The position numbers and the translations under genes were made by a program. Below the pieces are notes generated by a model. The model saw only the letters and a list, made by a program, of their open reading frames with translations. It was not told the DNA's origin and did no database searches. DNA of 64,000 bases, taken from the NCBI GenBank assembly GCA_947561715.1, contig OX387202.1:3472001-3536000 (forward strand). The letters are read 5' to 3'. The stretch comes from Ascidia mentula (lineage: Eukaryota > Chordata > Ascidiacea > Phlebobranchia > Ascidiidae). This document shows positions 48,182 through 58,115 of this stretch, in pieces (positions within the stretch are counted from its first letter, which is position 1; every line of letters starts with the position of its first letter).

Positions 48182-49345
48182 GTTCCACGAAAAGCAAGCC
48201 TTAGCTGCAGCTGTGAAAGACAGAATTTTTATCTCTTGTAAAACCAGTTTCCTTGTGCTTTTAACTGTAGATCGTTAGATCAAAATACTAAATACGTTAG
48301 TTTGCATGAATTGATTATTTGCATGTGAATATTCGCATGTTAAATGAAGGTTGAAACGAGCTTACGTTATATCCGATCAAATAACACGTGGTTGGAATTG
48401 TTGTTTGTTTCCCGTACTTGCTTAGAATATATGTTTGCGCCAAATTTTCCTTACTGTAATTGAGATCGGTTATATTGCCATGTTGTGTAATAACTTCCCT
48501 TCCAGTCGAGCTTCCCTAGACGGGAAAGGTGTCTGGCAGCTGCAAATGTCACGGTGTGCAAGATGGATGAGTATCGGTGCAGACAACTAGACCTGTATCT
48601 ACCGTTGGTAAATGTACAGTTACGATTTCCCTTTCATTACGCAAAACAACACACATAGAGTAAAAGGGGATGCTTTGTTTTTTGACAAACCCGTTAGTGT
48701 GGCTACTTGACTTGTTTGGACTAAGCAACAAGTATTTGCACCATTTTCGCACATTTTTTCAGTTTTCAAAAAACATTATGTATTTGAATCGTGCAAAACC
48801 GCGAGACACAAATAAATCATTGAACAAAATCACGGGTGAATCAAAAAGGACAATTTCTCGGCTAAGTCCCTCAGCTTGTAATCAATTGCCGCATAACTCG
48901 TTGTAAACAGTTTGTTTGGTTTGGTCACGTTTTGGATCACTCCACGGTTCAGCATAAGCGCACGGATGGATGGATTACTCAGTCAATGTTCCTGTTTCGG
49001 TTCACAGACAGGGGGTTTCTACTCTCAGAACTTCCTTCTATGTTGCGGAAGCTTGAAAACAAGGATGCTGTAACTTAAGCAAGCTATTGTACATGTAGCT
49101 GGAACTTTCTTTTACATCAGATCACTTCGCAAAACCAGTTTGAAGAGTGTGTCTTTTTTTCAGCATGAAGGTGGTGTTTCGTATTTTGTGACTCTGGTTT
49201 AATTAGAAACCTCTCCAGTTCCAGTGACCAGCTGTTATGGTTATACCAACAGCGCCTGTCCCAAATTGGTGATGATCATTAACAATTTCAGTTGGAGTGG
49301 ATTAAACCAAAAATCATTATGACATCTGAAAATGGTTTGGTCGTT
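48182..49345. repeat. 1.19-kb tandem duplication, unit 2
   Basis: This second copy is about 90-95% alike by eye. The first minus-strand open stretch is kept (48752-48549). The second is largely kept (splice-like edges and DLNYSKENLAQTYILSKYGK) but has one in-frame stop near its start (about 48520). This favours non-coding DNA or a decaying gene. Confidence 0.7.
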
Positions 49346-49626
49346 TCGTCATTTTTATAAACAATTGTAATTAACGGTTAAAGCTTATTGAAACAAATGA
49401 ACAGATATCAGTAGGTTGTGGTTTTGCAAGTAGATACGAAGCTTCGAATTCAATGTACAGAGCTTTTTATACACAGAGAAATATTTTTGAGAGAAAAAAA
49501 CATCGCAAATCCGTTTTCGGAAATAGATACGAGATAAACTATTAATATTGCGATTTTTAATTTGCTTCACACCTTTAAATTTCTTGTTTATTTGTAGCAC
49601 ATTTACTTTCATTTTATGTAGCAATA

Positions 49627-52600
49627 ATGTTAAAGTATTATTTGCAAGCTTTCCTTCTTTGTTACCTGCAATACAAGAATCAATGCAATTCGTTGACAGG
49701 TAAGCTGCGTTTCAAATTTACTCATAAAATTTGTACTGCTTATAAGTCTACTAAGTATTTCGTTTCCACAGCAACGTGCGACACAAAATTATCAGATTTA
49801 AATCACTCAATTTCAAAAGTAATCTGCCCACACAACTGCTGGAGACAATATTCGGATTTGTGTGGAAGTGATGATTACGCCTCTGGTCCCCTTTGTCTGG
49901 CTGCAATGCATGCAGGAATGATGGATAGTAAGTTACAGTGACAGTACCCTGGCGTGTTTATCGCATTTTCTTTGATATGAACTCAAGGCAAATATTTTTG
50001 TAAAGATGATGGAGGCTACTTTGAAGTATACAAAAGTGACCCAATACATGAATATAAAGGATTGGACAGGAACGGAGTGAGAAGCAAATCTTGTTCGTTT
50101 GCAAGATGGTCGTACACATTTGAAAGTAAGTTGTGCTCCGGGTAGCGTTGTAGTTGGAATAAATAATTACTATGTATGGAAATATAGTGAAATGCAGCAC
50201 GACCGGAAACAGTGAGTTTTCTGTAACTGATGTATTTTGTCCACCTGGTTGTTCGTCAAACTACGTCTGTGGAACAAATTCGTACCACAGTAATTCCTCG
50301 GTTTGTGCCTCTGCCATTCACGCTGGTATCTTGTCGCGTAAGTTGGTGTAATTAACACTTTGTCGTTTGTTTGAATCAACCATGAACATTTTCAGGAAGT
50401 GGAGGATACGTGACGTTTTATTCTAGAAACGGAAGACGCTCATTTATTAGTTCGACGAAGGGTGGTGTAACCAGCAAATCGTGCGGTTCATCAAGTCAAT
50501 ACTTTTCGTTCACTCGTAAGTTAACAAAAAGCCTTCTAACAGATAAACAGGGATTGAAAGTGAAAATAAATTATCATGGAAATAACGCTTGTTTTCCAAT
50601 ATTTCAGATGAAGATTGTTCGAGAACTTGTTCTAGCAACGGTGAATGTTTGTCTGGAGTCAACGACCAACATTGTTCTTGCAACCCCGGGTCGATCGTGT
50701 CAGACTGTGAAATAGGTAAGAAATTGCCATAAAAGCTGGAATATTTGGTACTGATAGAAATGTGCCAGATAAATCACAAAAGATTTCAAAATGAAAAAAA
50801 ATGCTCTAAAATAATACGCTACAACTCACTTGAATTCTGGCGCTAAAATTATTAGCTGACGTCAACCAAAAGGAAGAAAATGTTAATTATTTCATGTTCT
50901 AAAGTTTTTCATGTTTAAGCAGCAGAATATTTGATAGTTCTGAGTTTTCGTCCTTACGAACTTTTCCCTATAGCCGTGTTGGAGGTGCTGTTCTTTAATG
51001 AACTTCATGTCCCGCGCTTTCTACGGAGCTAAAAGCCACTCAGCATGTAACCATCCACTAAAATTGATCGTAATTATCATATTCAGACATAAACGAATGC
51101 GCGAATGTAATGCACAACTGTCATCAACATGCAACTTGCATCAACACCGTCGGCAGTTTCCAATGTTCGTGCAACGCAAACTACACCGGAGATGGCATTG
51201 ATTGTTGTAAGTTTGACGTCGTTTTTACAATATACAAATACAAGCATTCCAACATTCGGTCCGCGAACCGGTTTGAGTCCGTGATGCATTTGTTACCGGC
51301 CAGTAGAAAAGAGAAAAATGATGGCCTTCATTCGAGGATGCCACATGCTGTATGACGATAAACTCTTCCCTAGAAATGAGAATGCAACTTCAGATCATGA
51401 TATTTGATTCCTTTGTAGATCCAGATTTCTGTGCACAAAATCCTGGTATTTGCCAGAACAATGGAACTTGCATTGACACAAAAACCTCCTACAATTGTTC
51501 ATGTACCCACGGGTACAGCGGATCACATTGTGAAAAAGGTAAGATTTTGTAGTTTTGTGTTTGGATCTTTCTGGATGGAAGGAATGCAATTTATTAACAA
51601 TGTTCATGTTGTTCGAAACCTAGGCTCGTTTCCAACTTGCAACGACGCGTTACAAAACGGCCTTAACGTAAGCGGAGTCTACAATTTAACTTCTCCTCTG
51701 ACTTTCCAGGGATATTGCGACATGGCTGGTGGAGGAGCTTGGCTAGTGAGTTTGCTTCTCGAGGCTAGAACTGTATCCTAAGTTTATTGGTTTTGGAAGC
51801 GTTCGGTGGTTGTTTGCATGTAAAGTTATTGTCTGAACGCCTTGCCTTTGTTATGATAAATACCAGGTGTTCCAGCGTCGTTATGATGGATCTGTGAGTT
51901 TCGATAGATATTGGGTGGATTACAAGAACGGGTTTGGGAATCTATCAACAGAATTTTGGATGGGTTTGTATTCCCATAAAACAATCCTTAACTAAACGTC
52001 TTGCATGTTTAAATAAAAACTAAATACAACTGCTGTTAAATTTTAAAGAATAGTTGGTTTTAAATTTAATGCATTTACTAGATATTGCACACCCAGTTAA
52101 ATACACAGGCCTACCAAACAAACATGTCATACAGTATTATTTAATCCAAATTGAATTCCAGTGTTTTTAGCAATATTATTGCAACCAACAAATTTTATCA
52201 GGCTTGGAGAAACTGCATCAAATCACTAGTGCGTCCGCTAGATGTCGCCTTCGTGTTGACCTTCGCGATTTTTCCGGAGGACAAGGATTTGCCGAGTATA
52301 GGTAAGACTATGACGTATTTAACGTTTTCCATTTAATGCCTTTGTTCGAACGATAATTTACCCGATGCTGCCAGGTCGTCATAACAAAATCTTAAAAGAC
52401 ATTAGGGGAATACCCGCCTTATTACATCAGATCCCCAAAAAAGTTGAAGCAACACAGAATATTCTTGCTGTGTTTCAATGCATTCTCTTGGTTCAGAGTG
52501 GTTTGCCGGGACCGAGCTCAGTGGGGCTCGGATTCGGTCGAACGCCACCTTTTTGCGCTTAGAGAATGTGGCTGCAAAAAATTGTCTTTCCCTTGATTCC

Positions 52601-55089
52601 AAATCTTCTGAAGCGTAGGTATCTGGAAGACAGTTCAAGCGAAATTAACCACGGCCAAACCGTTTGACAATTGATGGCAGCAATCCATTGAATATTAGTG
52701 CTGTGTCCCGCATCGATATATCGGATAAATAGATTATTATATTGTTTAAAATTTCGATTTGCTGTCCAACATTCTCGGCTCCCAATGTTTTGAATGAGGC
52801 AACAAAAATCTTGTAATCGCGATTAATAAGATGATGACACAACTTGATTTTCAGTGTATAAGTTATGTAGTGTAAACTCTCTGTTTTCTCTTTGCCCACC
52901 CCTGGGTTAGCTGCTGGTCGTTGCGTGGTTGATTGGATATTGTTGGGTCTATATTCAAGAAAGTGGGTGCATTGGCCTGCAGAGTTAATTCCTTAGGCAA
53001 GTGGTTCTTATCCGGTGGGAAATGTTAGGGTTTTAGCTCGATAATTAGTCGGTAACGAAATACACGAAAGTAGTCGGAAAATAAATAAAATGATCTGTAT
53101 TTGCTGTGTTTTGAACACTTATTGGTAATGCCATGCGGTGGAAAAAGTTAAAAGAGTATAACAGATATAGTGAAAATACAATAATTAAATTATTCGTTAA
53201 AAATGTAAATACCTGGTAAAATATTGAGTGCCAAGTACTGACCTTTGTACTGAAAGTACTGACCGTACCCTGCCAGTGACGTAGGATGAGAAATATTAAG
53301 AAATTATGTCACAAACAACATAGCTAAATGCGGGTTACAGAATAGTCTCGTCAAAAACTCATCTAACTTTTGCTTTTCCTGTAAGATATTCCAAATATCT
53401 TGTAATGTCAGCATCGTATGCTTGATTGATATCTTATTTAAATGGAACAGGTTTCAGGTTGCTTAAAAATTGACGTCAAGTCGTTTGTAAACTTAAAGTT
53501 GAAAAATACCTGGGTTTCCTTCTCAAAACTTCCAATCCCACTCAGTGTTTATTGCTTAGTTGAAAAATAATTATCCCACATAACACAACACAATGTATGA
53601 CACATGTCGTTTATTACGTCATAAAGAGTTTATGTTTAACAATTATTTCCACGAGCAACAAACCAATGTAAGCGAATTGATTTAAAACAACAAATTATCA
53701 ATTTAATATATGTGCAAAAAAAGCCATAATATTGCAAAGCTGCAGACAGGGTGTGTACACGCACTGTTTCGACCTGTAAGGTCTCATCAGTGCAGCTGTT
53801 GAGTGGCGCTGTGCTAGCTTTCACACTAGCAGGCACACTAGTCTCCACTTTGTGGTACCTTTCGGTCAACGTCGATCTGCAGGGTACCCTATACTAGGTA
53901 CCGAACAACAGAGACGACGAACCACTGTGGAGCGCACTATGGCCAAACGGAACTGCTTGGCAACCGATAGTGCAAAAGGCAAAAAACACCAATGTAATAT
54001 ATGTGCAAAAAAAGCCATAATATTGCAAAGCTGCAGACAGGGTGTGTACACGCACTGTTTCGACCTGTAAGGTCTCATCAGTGCAGCTGTTGAGTGGCAC
54101 TGTGCTAGCTTTCACACTAGCAGGCACACTAGTCTCCACTTTGTGGTACCTTTCGGTCAACGTCGATCTGCAGGGTACCCTATACTAGGTACCGAACAAC
54201 AGAGACGACGAACAAGCAGTTCCGTTTGGCCATAGTGCGCTCCACAGTGGTTCGTCGTCTCTGTTGTTCGGTACCTAGTATAGGGTACCCTGCAGATCGA
54301 CGTTGACCGAAAGGTACCACAAAGTGGAGACTAGTGTGCCTGCTAGTGTGAAAGCTAGCACAGTGCCACTCAACAGCTGCACTGATGAGACCTTACAGGT
54401 CGAAACAGTGCGTGTACACACCCTGTCTGCAGCTTTGCAAAATTATCAATTGTTATTTAAATTACTTTGCATTAAATTAAACATTATGACATTGTTGTTT
54501 TCAGTACTTTCAGCATTGGCGATGAAGGAAGTTCTTACACAATTACTATATCCGGATATTCGGGGAATATAACAGATTCCATGTCTGATTGGTCGCAAAA
54601 TCTAAACGGGGCGAGATTTTCAACCCGCAGCAGAGACCATGATACGTGAGTAATAATGATACAACGTGTCTGATTATATTTCTGTTTCACTAACGAATTA
54701 AAGGGTGTTGTTTTAAAAAAGATGAAATGCATTTCCTCAAATAGTTGATTTTGGTTGTCAAAGTTAACCGCCTACCCTAAATCAACAATTGTAAAAATCA
54801 ATTGCTCTGAAACAGGGGTTGCGTTAAAGGTTTAGTTAAACGCAAGTTTTAACTGAGTTTAAATAAGTTGTAACACAGAGTTGCTGACAACCGACTTAAT
54901 TATACTTGCAGGGCAGTAGGTAATTGTGCTGTGACTCATGGTGGAGCTTGGTGGTATCGTAGTTGTTCACTTGCCCTCCTCAATGGTCCGTGGTCGAGAA
55001 CTTCTGCTTACAACACTATGAGTTGGTACGTGTGGAAGAATTCATGGGGCGGAATAATGAGCTCCAAGATGAAAGTGAAATGCGAATAA
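49627..55089 (+). CDS. Secreted LCCL2-EGF3-fibrinogen-domain protein, copy 2 (13 exons)
   Basis: Exons are about 49627-49699, 49772-49927, 50006-50125, 50188-50337, 50396-50515, 50608-50715, 51087-51206, 51419-51538, 51624-51745, 51867-51963, 52202-52301, 54505-54645 and 54912-55089. They total 1605 bases, giving 534 residues with every phase matching copy 1. The domain order is the same: signal peptide ([15 protein letters not shown]), two LCCL, three EGF, one fibrinogen-related domain. Differences cluster in the fibrinogen domain. There is an in-frame Ala insertion (GGGAWL). A loop four residues longer ([12 protein letters not shown]) replaces [14 protein letters not shown] stands at the calcium-site position, and a conserved Trp before VGNC is lost. 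This fits ligand-binding divergence after tandem duplication. Intron 11 holds the hammerhead repeat insertion. The start is fixed by homology with copy 1. Confidence 0.88.
53738..53797 (-). ncRNA. Hammerhead ribozyme 1 (type I)
   Basis: On the minus strand, stem I AGCTGCA pairs exactly with TGCAGCT. Core CTGATGA is followed by stem II GACCT-TAC-AGGTC, then GAAA. Stem III pairs ACAG with CTGT, and the cleavage triplet is GTC. Every conserved core base is present, so self-cleavage after the C (plus-strand 53745/53744) is predicted. Confidence 0.88.
54029..54088 (-). ncRNA. Hammerhead ribozyme 2 (type I)
   Basis: This is an identical copy of ribozyme 1, 291 bases further on and in the same direction. 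A minus-strand transcript crossing both would release a 291-nt monomer with ends suited to circularisation. Confidence 0.88.
54375..54434 (+). ncRNA. Hammerhead ribozyme 3 (type I, inverted unit)
   Basis: It is in the opposite orientation, with stem I 54375-54381 and 54428-54434, CTGATGA 54382-54388, stem II 54389-54401, GAAA 54402-54405 and cleavage site GTC 54425-54427. The insertion ends only 13 bases after the cleavage site. Being on the host gene's sense strand, it would be transcribed within intron 11. Confidence 0.88.
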
Positions 55090-57728
55090 ATGTTGGGGAG
55101 GTTAAAAGTGACAAAAATTAACATTGCGTCGTTGTTAGTTACCGTGGCAACGTTGTGTTAATTGACAATTATTGACAGACATTGTAAATACTTTCACCAG
55201 TTTTGATACAGTCTTTAAATCGTAAATAACAGGAAAGCAATTATACCGAACCGAATTTATTCCACAAATCCTTACAATGTTGTGTCAATAACGAAATTCA
55301 TCTTGTATGTTTGTTATTATCATGGTATTTGTAGGGCGTTACTTAAAACGTCTATACAAATAATAACACTGCCGTATATCTGACTCCTGACAAAAAGGCT
55401 GCTATCAAACCCAAAGTCAATCGATCAGTTTAATACATAATAAACAAGCGCACGAGGATTAACAATAACACGTTACAAACCACGCGTACAAAAAGTATCT
55501 GTCCTATATGTCCTTTGTCCTCTGTCCCTTCGTATCTTTTTTCCGCAAAACACATGTGGCCTATATAGAAAATGCATACCAAGTGTCAACGTGTCAACGA
55601 ACGAATAGCACGTTCTCCGTAAATGAGTTGAACTCGGTTTACAGCATGATTATTAGCCGACGTTAGCAAAAAAACGGTTGATGCCTGAAAAACACAATTT
55701 AATAATTGCAAATGACATCGACACTACCTATCATTACATTTTGTGCGTTTCAGATGCCACTTCTTCCATACAATTATGTCAACGTGTCAATTAGATATTG
55801 ACAACATATTCCGTTTTATCATTCCTTGTATATCATGTCGTTGTTGTAATATCGCATGCTACTGTTTCCATGCTTTATGTTGATAATCCATGTAAATATA
55901 AACATTGATCTATCAGGTCTGACATTTGAATTCTGATTCGAGGATGTCAGTAAATTTGATTCAGTTCAGTTTGGCTTTCTCTGATAAACCAAAAATGCAT
56001 TCACGACAATTCACCGCAAATATTTACAGAAATGCGCGGATATCGCGGCGCCATTTCACCGACTTATGGAAAAGCTTTTATGTAAAGGTAAATTGTGTAT
56101 CAAGGTTTGTTGTCAACACCCAGGTCCTCATTGCAGCCCAAATGATGACGTCACGGCCGTGGGCATTCGAGTGGCGTCTGTCACGTGTTTCATTTGTGTT
56201 GTTGTTTTTGTCTGTTCATTTACCTGCCTACCTCTGCGCACACCTTGCTGCAACTCATTCTTATTTGGCACTGATGATGAACACAGTGGTGTTTGAAACG
56301 TTTGCTTCGACATGAGTAGCATACTAGCTTTGGCTTTCCTTTGCAAATCATCTTGTCACCTCCCAAGGTTAAAGCTTTGCATTCTTGTGTTTAATAACCA
56401 AACTTAACACGGCAGTTTGTGGTGGACACAGACGGGTCTGATGCGTCTGCCGGTTGCATTCCATGGCAGAATGTAGATGGCATGGAGAGAGTGAAGTTTT
56501 GTGGAATTGCTTCCTCAACCCGAAATAAACTACTCGATAAATAGAATTTCCAGCCACCAAAAACCAGGGGTCATAACGTCAGTTTCAGGCCATGTTAAAA
56601 ACCAGAATTTTCCGACAAGATCTCAAAATACGAATTTCTTTTCGATCCCAATTCAGGGTTTGTTTCTTTTGTAAAACCGAGCGACAGTGAAACAATAGCA
56701 ATAATTGGAACGTAACAATAAGCAATTGTGACATCACAGGCCTCAACTGGCTTGCCGCAGACATACAAGGAACTGTGTTCACCAAATCGAAGAAGCCATA
56801 AATTGAAGCAAATGTGCAATAAATAATATTAGACAGATAATAATGCTAAAATAACGGCAGTCTAAGGATAAAAGGTTTGACAACAATAGGTACAAAAGCG
56901 GTTGGAATCGTAGTTGCGTTGGTGACGTCGTCGTGTTGGTGACGCTATTTAGATGTTAAAATTAAACAGAAACCCATGTTTTGGATGTGGGTCATGATTG
57001 GGGCGAAAAAATTGTGAAATAAGATTTAATTTACTAATCACAAGTTGAACAGCCATGAGTGGGACTGACAACTTTATGGCTGGTTGTAATTTCTATGGTT
57101 ATAAAATTTGGTTTCCCGAAAACAAAATAGACAGAAAAGATCACCAAGTGCAAGAAAGAAATTGACTAGCGAAAAAAACATGTCAAAGTGGCAAAACAAA
57201 CAAAAATCCTCACTGCAAGGTTTAATCACTGGAGCGGAGTATTGAGAGTGGGCGTAAGCGTATATGCCATTTTCAAAATTCAAGTTTTTTGTAAGTGGGC
57301 ATTTGACCGAATCAAACATTTCGGCCGTAGTTTACCAACAATTTTGTTTTCTGACGCCAAATAAAGTACAGGGAAATATGGACTCCACGTTACCTCACTA
57401 CTATGGTAAGCGCCGCAAGAAGGGTAGTCATTTCACAATTTGCTGATCCAAGTGCTTATTTAAGTCCAACGGTTCCTGGACATGGATGCGTTGAGGCTGA
57501 ATGTTTATATTTTGTAAAATAAACTGCATTTTATTTATAAGACCTACAAGCAGAAACGTTGAGAGCCAATAACTGCAACAAGTTTCGTGTATTCCCGCGT
57601 TGAAAACGAACCATTGTGTTCGATCAAACTTACTTTTCATATGAGAAATGATCTAGGGACTGTGAGTGACCTCGTTTAAACACAGTTGCTCCCTGCGCCG
57701 ATATCGCCAGAGTGAGAAGGGTTTAACC
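55090..57728. other. 3' flank of LCCL copy 2 and spacer
   Basis: About 55090-56045 is the duplicated 3' flank. About 56130-56400 contains a Penelope-like hammerhead relic (56271-56300: CTGATGA, hairpin AACAC-AGTG-GTGTT, GAAAC). The remaining DNA to 57728 has short open frames but no family match. Confidence 0.5.
56271..56300 (+). ncRNA. Minimal hammerhead motif of Penelope-like type
   Basis: CTGATGA is followed by a five-pair stem and by GAAACGTTT, the very short stem III layout described for Penelope-like elements. Extra bases beside stem II make activity uncertain. Confidence 0.45.
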
Positions 57729-58115
57729 TGCGCGTCGTGATTTTTAACTTCAAACAAGTAGGATCCGTATCCGGGCCACCGACGTGCAAGGTTAACATAT
57801 TCAGCCTGAAACAAATTGTTGAGAAAAAATGAATTAGACGGAATGAAGAGAGCGCGAAATATGCTGAACATAAAATTATGCGAATAATATTTAAACACCA
57901 AGCAACCAAATACAATGCCAATAAATATCAACCACGGGCAGAGATGCACCGACATCCAATAACACAAAACTCCAGTCTTATTGTTTAGTGAGATTATTGT
58001 GATACTGACCACGGCGTCTTCTTGCGGCATTCCTCTCAATCTCCTCCATCTATCCAGGACGTTGGATTTGACATCCTGCAGTTCCTCCAGGAAAAGAGTC
58101 CTCTTTATTTCACCG
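57729..58115 (-). CDS. FERM-like domain fragment (two minus-strand exons)
   Basis: The first exon (about 58115-58012) reads LFLEELQDVKSNVLDRWRRL then RGMPQEDAV and ends at a GTCAGT donor. The second (about 57806-57729) starts after a TTTCAG acceptor and reads AEYVNLARRWPGYGSYLFEV then KNHDAQ. Both are phase 0. Joined, the pattern W..LRGM..E.A...Y..LAR.WP.YG..LF.V resembles the end of FERM lobe F2 and the start of F3 in MyTH4-FERM proteins (PLEKHH, class VII/X/XV myosins). The remaining FERM, MyTH4 or motor exons were not found nearby. It may be part of a long gene leaving the window's visible exons, or a relic. The 5' acceptor of the first exon is poor. Confidence 0.45.

Larger units (their letters stand above)
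53693..54451. mobile_element. Retrozyme-like hammerhead ribozyme repeat, 737-bp insertion
   Basis: The insertion 53704-54440 is flanked by the 11-bp duplication aattatcaatt (53693-53703 and 54441-54451). Intron 11 of copy 1 has the site unoccupied (caaattatccgttg, about 43288). Inside are one full 291-bp unit (53705-53995), a partial second unit in the same direction (53996-54213) and a partial inverted unit (54214-54440). Each carries a complete hammerhead ribozyme. There are no protein domains. Metazoan retrozymes and the terminal repeats of Penelope-like elements share this plan. With nothing but ribozyme units present, a non-autonomous retrozyme moved by a Penelope-like enzyme is the favoured reading. 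Confidence 0.8.

Noticed and set aside
55926-56315. 129-residue open frame
   Set aside because: It overlaps the duplicated 3' flank and a Penelope-like relic; the equivalent region of copy 1 is not open.
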